Program-made: the position numbers and the translations under genes | Source: Clostridium thermobutyricum DSM 4928 | GTDB taxonomy: Bacteria; Bacillota; Clostridia; Clostridiales; Clostridiaceae | NCBI RefSeq assembly: GCF_002050515.1 | Contig: NZ_LTAY01000048.1 | Coordinates: 1-64,000, forward strand | DNA: 64,000 nt | Direction: 5' to 3' | Shown here: positions 7,481-15,886 of the stretch, piece after piece | How positions within the stretch are numbered: position 1 is the stretch's first letter | Layout of the letters: the number at the start of each line of letters is the position of its first letter | Notes under the pieces: model-generated | What the model saw: only the letters and a program-made list of their open reading frames with translations | Told to the model about the DNA's origin: nothing | Databases searched by the model: none

Positions 7481-9302
7481 ATTTAAAAAGGCTCCTAAAG
7501 GCCCAATGGGTGGACCAGGAATGATTGGAACAGAAAAGGCAAAAGATTTTAAAGGGACTATGAAAAAATTATTTGCTCATTTAAGTCCATTTAAGATAGG
7601 TATATTTTTTGTAATTATATTTGCAATTGGAAGTGCAACCTTTAATATAGTAGGACCAAAGATATTAGGTAAGGCTACAAATAAAATAGTAGAAGGAATA
7701 AGTTCTAAAATAAGTGGAACTGGCTCAGGGATAGATTTTGATTCTATAGGAAAGATATTAGGCTTATTAATTTTCATTTATTTGCTTAGTGCTTTATTTT
7801 CTTTTATACAAGGAGTTATAACATCAGAGATAGCACAAAAAGTCTCTTATAAATTAAGAAGAGATATATCTAAAAAAATCAACAGATTACCTCTTAAATA
7901 TTTTGATAAAACAACTCATGGTGAAGTTTTATCAAGAGTTACAAATGATGTAGATATAATAAGTAGAAATTTAAATCAAGTATTGTCACAAATGATAATT
8001 TCAGTAACAACTATTATTGGTGTACTTGTTATGATGTTATCTATAAGTGTAACAATGACTATTGCAAGTCTTATAGTTGTTCCTATGTCAGGAATAATGA
8101 TAACAACAATAGTTAAAAAATCTCAAAAGCATTTTAAACAACAACAAGAATATTTAGGACATGTAAATGGACACATTGAAGAAATTTATAGTGGTCATAA
8201 TATAATGAAAGCATTTAATGGAGAAGAAAAAACTATTGATGAATTTGATAAATTAAATAAAACTCTATATGATTCAGGTTGGAAATCAGAGTTTTTATCA
8301 GGACTTATGATGCCAGTAATAATGTTTATTGGCAATATAGGATATGTAGTAGTTGCAATTTTAGGTGGATATTTAACTATTAAAAATTCTATTCAAGTTG
8401 GAGATATATTATCATTTATCCAATATACTAGATCTTTTATGCAGCCAATAACACAAACTGCACAAATAGCAAATGTAATGCAATCAACTGCAGCAGCTGC
8501 TGAAAGAGTTTTTGAATTTTTAGAAGAAGAAGAAGTTATTGAAAAAATCTCAGATATTGTTGATATAAAAGATATAAAAGGTGATGTAGAATTTAAAAAT
8601 GTTAAGTTTGGATACAATGAAGATAAAATAATAATAAATGATTTTTCAGCTAAAATAAAAGCTGGACAAAGAATAGCTATTGTAGGCCCAACAGGTGCAG
8701 GAAAAACAACTATAGTTAAGTTATTAATGAGATTTTATGAGCTTAATGGTGGAAATATATTAATAGATAATAAAGACTCTAAAAGCTTTAATAGAAATAA
8801 TTTAAGAGAAATATTCGGAATGGTTCTTCAAGATACTTGGTTATTTAATGGAACTATAATGGAGAATATTAGATATGGAAACTTAACTGCAACTGATGAA
8901 GAGGTTAAAGAAGCTGCAAAACTTGCACATGCACATCATTTTATTAAAACTCTTGAAGAAGGGTATAATATGGATATAAATGAAGAAGGAAATAACATTT
9001 CCCAAGGGCAAAAACAACTTATAACTATAGCTAGAGCAATTCTTTCAGATCCTAAAATTTTAATTTTAGATGAAGCAACAAGTTCAGTTGATACTCGTAC
9101 AGAAGTATTAATTCAAAAAGCAATGGATAATCTTATGATAGGAAGAACAAGCTTCATAATTGCTCATAGACTTTCAACTATAAAGAATGCAGATATTATT
9201 CTTGTAATGAAAGATGGAGATATAGTAGAACAAGGTAGTCATGATGAATTATTAGAAAGAGAAGGCTTCTATTCAGAGCTTTATAATAGCCAATTTAATT
9301 AA
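7473..9302 (+). CDS. ABC exporter half-transporter B
   Basis: 609 residues. The N-terminal basic/Gly-Pro stretch (FKKAPKGPMGGPGM) is followed by six membrane segments and an ATPase domain: Walker A GPTGAGKT (405-412), signature ISQGQ (509-513) in place of LSGGQ, and intact Walker B LILDEATSS (Glu534). The normal catalytic glutamate with an altered signature is the complement of the partner's altered glutamate with normal signature, so one of the two composite ATP sites would be hydrolytic and the other not, as in TM287/288-type heterodimers. Translationally coupled to the upstream gene (overlap ATGAGTAA) with its own AGGAGGTG. Confidence 0.88.
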   Translation: MSKFKKAPKGPMGGPGMIGTEKAKDFKGTMKKLFAHLSPFKIGIFFVIIFAIGSATFNIVGPKILGKATNKIVEGISSKISGTGSGIDFDSIGKILGLLIFIYLLSALFSFIQGVITSEIAQKVSYKLRRDISKKINRLPLKYFDKTTHGEVLSRVTNDVDIISRNLNQVLSQMIISVTTIIGVLVMMLSISVTMTIASLIVVPMSGIMITTIVKKSQKHFKQQQEYLGHVNGHIEEIYSGHNIMKAFNGEEKTIDEFDKLNKTLYDSGWKSEFLSGLMMPVIMFIGNIGYVVVAILGGYLTIKNSIQVGDILSFIQYTRSFMQPITQTAQIANVMQSTAAAAERVFEFLEEEEVIEKISDIVDIKDIKGDVEFKNVKFGYNEDKIIINDFSAKIKAGQRIAIVGPTGAGKTTIVKLLMRFYELNGGNILIDNKDSKSFNRNNLREIFGMVLQDTWLFNGTIMENIRYGNLTATDEEVKEAAKLAHAHHFIKTLEEGYNMDINEEGNNISQGQKQLITIARAILSDPKILILDEATSSVDTRTEVLIQKAMDNLMIGRTSFIIAHRLSTIKNADIILVMKDGDIVEQGSHDELLEREGFYSELYNSQFN

Positions 9303-9309
9303 TTAATAA

Positions 9310-9357
9310 GAATATCTCAAAGTTCATTTAAATGAATTTTTGAGGTATTCTTTTTTT
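9310..9357 (+). terminator. Terminator after the ABC exporter pair
   Basis: GAATATCTCAAA (9310-9321) pairs with TTTGAGGTATTC (9339-9350, one G-T pair), followed by seven Ts. Confidence 0.88.
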
Positions 9358-9509
9358 AAATGTATAAGTAAAGCTATTTTAAATGAAATATTAAATAAAC
9401 ATAAAAATGATATAATTAAAAAAGAAGCGAAACGATCCATAAATTTAATAGAATATAGTTTATTAAACTAAAATGCAAAAGATATTAAATAATAGGAGGA
9501 TATAGAAAT

Positions 9510-10145
9510 ATGAAAAAAATAGTTGTAAGAGGAAAAATAGATAGAGATAGCTATATAGATATAAATTGTTACATTATAGATTATAAAGGAAAATGTTTTA
9601 TAGTTGATCCCGGTTATGAAAAAGAAAAAATAATAGAAGTTGTTAAAGAAAATAATTTAGAGGTCTTAGGAATATTATTAACTCATTCACATTTAGACCA
9701 CATAAGTGCAATAAATTCTTTTAATGTTCCAGTATATATAGGAGAAAATGAATATAATTTATTTTTAGATAATTACGAAAATTCATATAAAGAACGTGGT
9801 TTAGAAAGACCTTTTGATTTAAAGGATATAAATATTATAAAAGTAAATAAAGATACTGAAATAGAATTTTTAGATAAAAAAATAACTGTAATAGAAACTC
9901 CTGGACATACTGAAGGAGGAGTTTGCTATAAATTTGAAGATGATTTATTTACAGGAGATACTTTATTTAAAAGAAAAGTTGGAAGATGGGACTTTAAAAC
10001 TGGAAATTTAGAATCACTTAAAAAGAGTGTTGTATTTTTAATAGAAAATCTATCTGATGAAGTTAGAGTTCATCCAGGCCATATGGAAAGTACAACAATT
10101 GGAGATGAAAAAAAATATAATCCTTATTATAATGAGTGGAAATAG
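9510..10145 (+). CDS. Metallo-beta-lactamase-fold hydrolase
   Basis: 211 residues, the length of small glyoxalase II-like (YcbL-type) hydrolases. The metal ligands are all seen: HSHLDH (59-64), H133 in ETPGHTEGG, D150 in FTGDTLF and H191 in HPGH. These proteins hydrolyse thioesters such as S-lactoylglutathione-type substrates or are uncharacterised; clostridia generally lack glutathione, so the physiological substrate is uncertain. GGAGGA ribosome binding site 10 nt before the ATG. Monocistronic or grouped with the small zinc-ribbon gene that follows. Confidence 0.85.
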   Translation: MKKIVVRGKIDRDSYIDINCYIIDYKGKCFIVDPGYEKEKIIEVVKENNLEVLGILLTHSHLDHISAINSFNVPVYIGENEYNLFLDNYENSYKERGLERPFDLKDINIIKVNKDTEIEFLDKKITVIETPGHTEGGVCYKFEDDLFTGDTLFKRKVGRWDFKTGNLESLKKSVVFLIENLSDEVRVHPGHMESTTIGDEKKYNPYYNEWK

Positions 10146-10207
10146 TAAGCATAAACTATAATTATATAACGTATTTATATTAAGAAAATATTGTTATGAG
10201 GTGTTAT

Positions 10208-10393
10208 ATGGTTAGAAGGTTAATGGATTGTTGTAGCAGTTGTAAATCTAATGATGTTTGGACTAAAGTATGTAATTCATGTGGTAAGGAATTTTGTTCT
10301 AAATGTGGGCATGAAGATTATGTATTCCAAGTTCCTACCTGCCCAAGATGTCAAAGTGAAGATGTAATAAATTCAGAGCATAAAAATTTTTGA
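10208..10393 (+). CDS. Small zinc-ribbon protein
   Basis: 61 residues with ten cysteines, including paired CxxC knuckles (CSSC, CNSC, CSKCG, CPRC), consistent with two zinc ribbons. ATG 10208 is chosen because GAGGTG (10198-10203) precedes it; an upstream in-frame ATG at 10196 overlaps that site. No further domain is present. The family is not recognised with certainty; a nucleic-acid or protein-binding adaptor is only a guess. Confidence 0.7.
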   Translation: MVRRLMDCCSSCKSNDVWTKVCNSCGKEFCSKCGHEDYVFQVPTCPRCQSEDVINSEHKNF

Positions 10394-10454
10394 TAATATG
10401 AATTAATTTAAAAAATAAATTTAAAAATTTGTAAGTAGATATAAATTTAATTAG

Positions 10455-10487
10455 AATCACTAACTAAAAAGTTAGTGATTTTTTTTA
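10455..10487 (+). terminator. Terminator after the zinc-ribbon gene
   Basis: AATCACTAAC (10455-10464) / GTTAGTGATT (10471-10480) followed by eight Ts. Confidence 0.93.
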
Positions 10488-10530
10488 TGTTATAATATAA
10501 AAATATTTTAACTTAGGAAAGGAATAGAGA

Positions 10531-11307
10531 ATGAGATTAGATAAATTTTTAGCACAAAGTTCAATAGGAAAAAGAAAAGATGTTAGGATTTATATTAAAG
10601 AGGGATTAGTAAAGGTGAATAAAAAAACTATAACTATTCCAGCTATAGAAATAGATGAACAAAATGATTATATAGAATATAATGGAGAAAAAGTAGAATA
10701 TAAAGAAAAACTTTATTACATGTTTAATAAACCAAAAGGATGTGTAACAGCTAAAAGTGATTTAGAACATAAAACTGTTTTTGACTACTTGGGAGATGAA
10801 ACAGCTGGTATTTTCCATGTCGGAAGATTAGATAAAGATACAGAGGGGTTACTTTTATTTACGAATGATGGTGAATTTGAACATAAAATAATGTATCCTG
10901 ATAAACATGTGAAAAAGACATATTTTTTTATAGCTTTAGGAAACTTAGTTGAGAATGAAAAAGATAAGTTAGAAGAGGGAGTTTATATTAATAATGGTGA
11001 GTATTTAACTAAATCATCAAAATTAGAAGATATATATAATTTTACATATTTAGATGTGGAAGAGGATTTTAAAAATAAATATCTTAATCACTTAGAATAT
11101 AATTTTTTCAATCAAAAATTAGTAAAAGGGAATATAACTATTTCGGAAGGAAAAAAGCATCAAATAAAGAAAATGCTAAAGTCTGTAGGGTGTAAAGTAA
11201 TTTATTTAAAAAGAATTTCTATAGGAAATTTAAAATTAGATGATAGCTTAGAATTGGGAAAATATAGAAATTTAACAGAAGAAGAAAAGAATAATATATT
11301 TAAATAA
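10531..11307 (+). CDS. RsuA/RluB-type rRNA pseudouridine synthase
   Basis: 258 residues: an N-terminal S4 RNA-binding domain (about 1-58, MRLDKFLAQSSIGKRK) and a catalytic domain with GRLDKDTEGLLL (98-109), Asp101 being the family's catalytic nucleophile. Homologues usually modify 16S U516 (RsuA) or 23S U2605 (RluB). Compared with RsuA there is an insert of about 25-30 residues (about 167-195) just before the conserved KHQIKKML motif; this is atypical and could affect target choice. Its terminator is shared with the convergent gene at 11342. Confidence 0.85.
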   Translation: MRLDKFLAQSSIGKRKDVRIYIKEGLVKVNKKTITIPAIEIDEQNDYIEYNGEKVEYKEKLYYMFNKPKGCVTAKSDLEHKTVFDYLGDETAGIFHVGRLDKDTEGLLLFTNDGEFEHKIMYPDKHVKKTYFFIALGNLVENEKDKLEEGVYINNGEYLTKSSKLEDIYNFTYLDVEEDFKNKYLNHLEYNFFNQKLVKGNITISEGKKHQIKKMLKSVGCKVIYLKRISIGNLKLDDSLELGKYRNLTEEEKNNIFK

Positions 11308-11319
11308 AAAATAAAGAAG

Positions 11320-11351
11320 AGTAGAGAAATTAAGAATTTCTCTACTTTTTA
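11320..11351. terminator. Bidirectional terminator between convergent genes
   Basis: AGTAGAGAAATT (11320-11331) and its complement (11335-11346) with a T-run on the plus side. The stem overlaps the last codons of the minus-strand gene. Confidence 0.85.
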
Positions 11352-11791
11352 TATATTAAGCATAGCTTATTAAAAATAATTGAATTTCTAATAAATAATA
11401 TTCCGCCTAAGAAAAGAGCAATTGCTATACCTATATAAAAGCTTCCTAAATAATTTAAATTTATAATGTTTAAATATCTTAATCCTATACTTAAAGAAAT
11501 CATAAAAATCATTATTATATAGCTTTTAACATCAAAGAAAGCAAATGGACAATGTTTAATTAAAGGACTATTGATTATTCTTTTAGCATGTTTAGTTGTA
11601 AGCTTACTAAAAATAAAAAAATAAAATATTGCTAAAGTTATTATACCAATAACAAAATTTAAAATGTAATTTGAATTTACAGCAGATATTAAGCTTTCTT
11701 TACCAATTAAAAATACTCTTATAGCAGCAAAAATCCAAACTAATCCTCCTATGAAAAGTAGTACTCTTTTGTTAACTCTAAAATATTTCAT
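11342..11791 (-). CDS. Hypothetical membrane protein
   Basis: 149 residues with about four hydrophobic segments (roughly 10-30, 42-62, 88-105, 112-134) separated by short basic loops. Ribosome binding site GAGGAGGA lies 7 nt upstream of the ATG. No family recognised. It is convergent with the pseudouridine synthase gene and about 100 bp downstream of the ImmA-type peptidase gene, which has its own terminator, so it is probably a separate unit. Confidence 0.6.
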   Translation of the reverse strand: MKYFRVNKRVLLFIGGLVWIFAAIRVFLIGKESLISAVNSNYILNFVIGIITLAIFYFFIFSKLTTKHAKRIINSPLIKHCPFAFFDVKSYIIMIFMISLSIGLRYLNIINLNYLGSFYIGIAIALFLGGILFIRNSIIFNKLCLIYKK

Positions 11792-11861
11792 AAAAAATCC
11801 TCCTCATCTGTTGTATATTATATTTTAAATATAATATAAGTAAATATAAATTACTATATAA

Positions 11862-11892
11862 TTAAATAAAGCACTAAAAATTTTAGTGCTTT
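11862..11892 (-). terminator. Terminator of the XRE-ImmA unit
   Basis: AAAGCACTAAAA (11868-11879) / TTTTAGTGCTTT (11881-11892). On the minus strand the stem begins at the stop codon of the peptidase gene and is followed by a T-rich tail. Confidence 0.75.
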
Positions 11893-12328
11893 AATCTATA
11901 TTATATTTTAATTTCATTAATTTTAAAGGGATACATAAAGACTTACATATTTGTTCTAAATTTAATTCTGAGTATTCAGCATTTTGAATAAGTTTATCCG
12001 GAATTAATAATTCAGCAGCAAATTTATCAGCTTCACGCTCAAATTTATTTTTTATTAAATGTTTATTTTCAATAAAAAGAGTAATAGAAAGATTTGTATG
12101 CAATATAGCATGGCCAAGTTCATGAGCCAAAATATATTTTGATTCTTCATAAGATAGATTAGTATTTAAATGAATTATATTAAATCCATTAGGAGTTCTT
12201 TGAAATAATCCTTTTATCTCTTGTCCAAGATAACTTTTTATTATATGGATATTTAGTGCCTCACATGATTCTAAAGGATCAGAAGTTTTATATTTTTTTA
12301 TTAAAGAATTTACTGAATTTTTAATCAT
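11891..12328 (-). CDS. ImmA/IrrE family metallopeptidase
   Basis: 145 residues. Zinc-peptidase motif HELGHAILH and the downstream EREADKFAAELLIP helix with the third ligand are clear. Family members (ImmA of ICEBs1, IrrE/PprI of Deinococcus) cleave a partner XRE-type repressor after a stress signal. Encoded directly downstream of such an XRE gene (15-bp gap), so that repressor is the likely substrate. No integrase or phage gene is seen nearby, so this looks like a stand-alone regulatory pair. Confidence 0.88.
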   Translation of the reverse strand: MIKNSVNSLIKKYKTSDPLESCEALNIHIIKSYLGQEIKGLFQRTPNGFNIIHLNTNLSYEESKYILAHELGHAILHTNLSITLFIENKHLIKNKFEREADKFAAELLIPDKLIQNAEYSELNLEQICKSLCIPLKLMKLKYNID

Positions 12329-12343
12329 AAAGTATTCCTTAAA

Positions 12344-12766
12344 TTAATTTTTTTTAGAGACTTTAGCTTGCATTTTTTCAGCATAATCTAGTCCAAGTTT
12401 TATAGCAGAGCTTAAAGCAATTTTACTTTCTTCAGAAAGCATTTCACCATTAAGCATTAATCCTTGTTGCTCTAAAATTGATGACATTAATTCTTTTATA
12501 TCATTTGAATTAGAAGAATTTGAGCTAATAGGTTCTTGAAGCTCATCATAAAAATAGCTTATTGGTAGAGAACAAGCATTAGCAATATCTTTTAATGTAT
12601 TTATGGAAGGGTATGATCTTCCAAGTTCTATATCACATATGTAACTTTTAGATTTATTTATATCATTAGCAAGCATAGCTTGTGTATATTTTTTATTTAA
12701 AAGCTTTCCTTTATTTTGTCGAGCTTCTTTAATTAATTTTCCTAAATTCTCTTTTGAAATAGCCAT
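12344..12766 (-). CDS. XRE family transcriptional regulator (ImmA partner)
   Basis: 140 residues. An N-terminal helix-turn-helix (about 5-70; motif YTQAMLANDINKSKSYICDIE) and a C-terminal helical tail (EELMSS...LSEESKIALSSAIKLG) that may be the part cleaved by the peptidase. The start ATG 12766 has GGAGG 6 nt upstream; an in-frame upstream start is unlikely because the promoter overlaps it. It is transcribed with the ImmA-type gene from the promoter at 12795-12823, and probably represses it. Targets elsewhere are unknown. Confidence 0.85.
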   Translation of the reverse strand: MAISKENLGKLIKEARQNKGKLLNKKYTQAMLANDINKSKSYICDIELGRSYPSINTLKDIANACSLPISYFYDELQEPISSNSSNSNDIKELMSSILEQQGLMLNGEMLSEESKIALSSAIKLGLDYAEKMQAKVSKKN

Positions 12767-12794
12767 AAGAAACCTCCATTTTATTACTAATTTA

Positions 12795-12823
12795 AATATA
12801 TCTTTCAAATAAACTTATGTCAA
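12795..12823 (-). promoter_or_regulatory. Promoter of the XRE-ImmA pair
   Basis: On the minus strand TTGACA (12823-12818), 17-bp spacer, TATATT (12800-12795), 28 bp before the start codon. Near-consensus sigma-A type. Confidence 0.85.
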
Positions 12824-12850
12824 GAATTGGAATTGCTATTTTTATAAAAT

Positions 12851-12889
12851 AAAAAATTCCTAGAGAAATTATTTATTTTTCTCTAGGAA
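12851..12889 (-). terminator. Terminator of the ArsR-like/ABC unit
   Basis: TTCCTAGAGAAA (12857-12868) / TTTCTCTAGGAA (12878-12889); on the minus strand followed by six Ts (12851-12856). Confidence 0.9.
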
Positions 12890-12896
12890 CTTTTAA

Positions 12897-14582
12897 TTAT
12901 CCAATACTATTTAGAAGCTTAGTAAAATCACCGTTTAAATTATTTATAGTTGAGAAATCTCCAGATTCAGTTATTTTACCATCTTTCATAAATAAGATTT
13001 TATCATATTTATTTAACATTGCTTCATCTAACTTGTGAGTAATTGTTATAACAGTTAGATTTTCTTGAGATAAAAGGACTTGCTCTATATCACTTGCAGT
13101 TTTTAAATCTAATGCAGATGTACCTTCATCTAATATAAGGATAGGAGTTTCACGAATCATAGCTCTTGCAATAGCAATTCTTTGTTTTTGACCACCAGAA
13201 ATATTAGAACCATTTTCTCCAACAGAAGTATCTAATCCTTTATCTAAAAGTGGCAAGAATTTTTTAACTCCACTTAGAGATAATGAATTTTCTAATTCTT
13301 CAGTTTTAAAATCTTTTGAAAGAGTTATATTGTCTTTTATGCTTTTATGGAACATATAAACATTTTGATGAATTACAGAAAGAAATTTCCCAATGCTATT
13401 AGAGTTTATATCTTTTACTTCCGAATCATCTATTTTTACGCTACCTTCATAATTTGTGTAATATCCAAGTAGTATTTTTATGAGAGTTGATTTACCACAA
13501 CCACTTTCTCCAACTAAAGCATATTTTTTATTTTTTTCGAATTTGAAGTTAAGGTTATTTAATATAAGTTTTTCATCATTATAAGAGAAATTTAAATTTT
13601 TAATTACTATATCTTTATTAAATGCTTTTAAAGGTTCTCTATCATCAGGAATTTTTCCTTCATCAATTATTTTTATAAGCTTTTTATTAACTTCAGACAT
13701 TCCTTTTATCATTGTAGCTTTTTGAATAATCCACATAATAGGACCAGATACACCATTACCAAGATTTAAAATTGCAATTAGAGAACCAACAGTTAGATTA
13801 CCTTTAATTAAAAAATATCCACCAACAATTATTCCAGATGTTTGGCAACCTATAGCAAGAATAAGAGATGCAGCATCAGCTATAGCTTGTAAATGTTGAG
13901 ATTTAAATTTAGATTTAGATAAATTTAAATTATTATTTTTAAATTCTTTTTTTATATCGGATTCCATATTATAAGATTTTATAACTTCATATCCAGAAAA
14001 AATGTCTTTAATGTTTGTTGTAAATAATTTAAGATTTTCGGAAAGTGTATTTTGGCTATAACTTAATGGTTTGCTAAAAAGTAATGGAACTAAAAGCATA
14101 AGAGCACCAGTTAAGAATAAAACTAAAGTTACCCAAGGATTAATGTATAGGAGAACTATTACAGTTGCAATAAATATAACAATATCACCTATCATCATAA
14201 GATAAGGAACTATATAGTTAGTTTCTACAAGATTTATATCATTAGTAAGATTTGAAATATATGAGGCAGTGTTATCAGAAGAAAAGTTAGAATGATTTTT
14301 ATTCATTATTCCTTTGAAAATATCCTCACGTAAATAATTTATAGTTTTCTTTAAATAAAGAGCCTCGCTAGCGCCTGTAAAGTAATGATTTATTCCCATT
14401 AACAAGAAATATATAAGTGCAAAAATAGAAATTTTATAAAAATCTGATAAATTTCCTCCAACAGCAATGTCTATAATATTTCTTAGTAATAAAGCAATAA
14501 ATACTTGCATTAAAGCACCAATAGACCTGATTAATACTGTTGTAAATAATGAAAATTTAAATTTAAAAATGTATTTATTCAT
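12897..14582 (-). CDS. ABC exporter, fused permease-ATPase half-transporter
   Basis: 561 residues: six-helix membrane domain (about 1-300) and ATPase domain with Walker A GESGCGKST, signature ISGGQKQR and Walker B LILDEGTSALD with intact catalytic glutamate, so it can work as a homodimer. No C39 peptidase domain. Substrate unknown; the class exports peptides, lipids or drugs. No good ribosome binding site is visible before the ATG: the 55-bp gap to the upstream regulator contains a hairpin-like AGAGCACT...AGTGTTCTCT (about 14587-14620), so expression may be coupled to or limited by that structure. It is downstream of the ArsR-like regulator in one unit. Confidence 0.85.
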   Translation of the reverse strand: MNKYIFKFKFSLFTTVLIRSIGALMQVFIALLLRNIIDIAVGGNLSDFYKISIFALIYFLLMGINHYFTGASEALYLKKTINYLREDIFKGIMNKNHSNFSSDNTASYISNLTNDINLVETNYIVPYLMMIGDIVIFIATVIVLLYINPWVTLVLFLTGALMLLVPLLFSKPLSYSQNTLSENLKLFTTNIKDIFSGYEVIKSYNMESDIKKEFKNNNLNLSKSKFKSQHLQAIADAASLILAIGCQTSGIIVGGYFLIKGNLTVGSLIAILNLGNGVSGPIMWIIQKATMIKGMSEVNKKLIKIIDEGKIPDDREPLKAFNKDIVIKNLNFSYNDEKLILNNLNFKFEKNKKYALVGESGCGKSTLIKILLGYYTNYEGSVKIDDSEVKDINSNSIGKFLSVIHQNVYMFHKSIKDNITLSKDFKTEELENSLSLSGVKKFLPLLDKGLDTSVGENGSNISGGQKQRIAIARAMIRETPILILDEGTSALDLKTASDIEQVLLSQENLTVITITHKLDEAMLNKYDKILFMKDGKITESGDFSTINNLNGDFTKLLNSIG

Positions 14583-14636
14583 AATAATATACTAAGAGAA
14601 CACTTAGGAAAATAGTGCTCTACTAAAAACCCCCAA

Positions 14637-15686
14637 TTAATTTAATTTTAATTTTGAATTTAATAAGTCAATAAAAAGTTTTACATTTTCTTTGTTTAAA
14701 ACGTAGTAGCATTTATTATCAATTTCTTTAAAAGAAACAATATCAATAACAACAAAATTTTGAAGATGATAATTTATAGTTGAAGGTGCAAGTTTTAATT
14801 CTTTAGCTAATTCATGAGTATACCAAGGTCTTTCTGCAAGAAGAAATAATATTTTTTGCCTTGTTTTATCACTAATAAGCTTTAGAAATTTTTCAAAATG
14901 ATTTTCTATATGCCTGTATTTATAAGCATCTATATTTTTATAACCTATATAACCCCATACATTATTGGTAGATAAGTCATTTATTCTAATTCCTATTACT
15001 GAAAAATAAGATATACATAAATTAATAGTTATATTTGATTTTAAATTAATATCTAATCTATTAAACCAATTAGTATCCAAAAATTTAGCTTTATCTTTTT
15101 TATATAATTCTATATATCGTTTTTCTTCTTTGTCGATTATATCAGAGATTTCATTTTCAAAAGTAGAGTATATTTTAGCAAGTTGATTTAAAAGATATCT
15201 TATCCTCATTTTTGTTTCTTCAGGAGAATTATAAAGGTCTAAAATAATTTTTTTATCTTCTTCTGATAGTTCAGGCAAATCTTTTATATAGTTTTCCATA
15301 AGATTTAAATCATGTTTAACTAAATTCCAGCCAGAATTATCTCCTATTAAAGTTTCTCCTAAAAAGCAACCACCAAGATAATTAAAAAGAGTTTCTAAAC
15401 TACTTTTTTCGAAAACTTCAAAGTAGTCATCTAATGTTGATATTTCATAGTCATCTATATACCCATAAAATATAACTGGTAAAATATTAGTTTTATAAAA
15501 GAAGTCTAGTTCATTTTTTAAAAAGCTACTTGTATCTTCTTCTAATAAATTTGTGTATTTAATTAATTTTTCATCTAAGGTTATACGAAAGCTAGAAAAA
15601 TATTCAGATTTAGAATCAAAATATTTATAAAGAACCCATTGAGCAAATTCATTTATAGGTTTTTTATGAAATTTTATATTTATCAT
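14637..15686 (-). CDS. Large ArsR-like winged-helix regulator
   Basis: 349 residues. The last 90 residues hold a winged helix of ArsR type (LISDKTRQKILFLLAERPWY, then THELAKELKLAPSTINYHLQ as recognition region). The first 250 residues are a helical, acidic domain without a recognised family, similar in layout to the DUF5937-type regulators. ATG 15686 is chosen: GGGAGGG lies 11 nt upstream, whereas upstream in-frame codons would overlap the promoter. A perfect palindrome at the transcription start suggests autoregulation. It is co-transcribed with an ABC exporter, so it probably controls export of a compound it senses. Confidence 0.75.
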   Translation of the reverse strand: MINIKFHKKPINEFAQWVLYKYFDSKSEYFSSFRITLDEKLIKYTNLLEEDTSSFLKNELDFFYKTNILPVIFYGYIDDYEISTLDDYFEVFEKSSLETLFNYLGGCFLGETLIGDNSGWNLVKHDLNLMENYIKDLPELSEEDKKIILDLYNSPEETKMRIRYLLNQLAKIYSTFENEISDIIDKEEKRYIELYKKDKAKFLDTNWFNRLDINLKSNITINLCISYFSVIGIRINDLSTNNVWGYIGYKNIDAYKYRHIENHFEKFLKLISDKTRQKILFLLAERPWYTHELAKELKLAPSTINYHLQNFVVIDIVSFKEIDNKCYYVLNKENVKLFIDLLNSKLKLN

Positions 15687-15704
15687 ATAATAAAAATCCC
15701 TCCC

Positions 15705-15730
15705 TTTTGTTAGGTGATTATCTAACAAAA
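15705..15730. promoter_or_regulatory. Palindromic operator at the ArsR-like gene
   Basis: TTTTGTTAG (15705-15713) and CTAACAAAA (15722-15730), a perfect 9-bp inverted repeat with 8-bp centre, starting at the -10 box and covering the likely transcription start. This position fits repression by the downstream winged-helix protein. Confidence 0.7.
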
Positions 15731-15758
15731 CTATACAATTATTAACTTTAAATGTCAA
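15730..15758 (-). promoter_or_regulatory. Promoter of the ArsR-like/ABC unit
   Basis: Minus strand TTGACA (15758-15753), 17-bp spacer, TATAGT (15735-15730). Confidence 0.85.
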
Positions 15759-15858
15759 TAATTACCTTGGAAATTTTATGAAATATTTTGAAAGAGAAAC
15801 TATAACATAGAAGAATTGTATAAGGAGAGAAATAAATTTAAAAAAATAAAATTAAATA

Positions 15859-15886
15859 AAAAAAGAGAAGTATTTTAACTCTCTTT
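15859..15886 (-). terminator. Terminator of the AraC-type gene
   Basis: On the minus strand AAAAAGAGAG and CTTCTCTTTTTT form a stem just after the stop codon, with a run of Ts. Confidence 0.75.

Noticed and set aside
11891-14582. Prophage or ICE remnant around the ImmA/XRE genes
   Set aside because: No integrase, excisionase, relaxase or structural gene, and neighbours on both sides are ordinary chromosomal genes.
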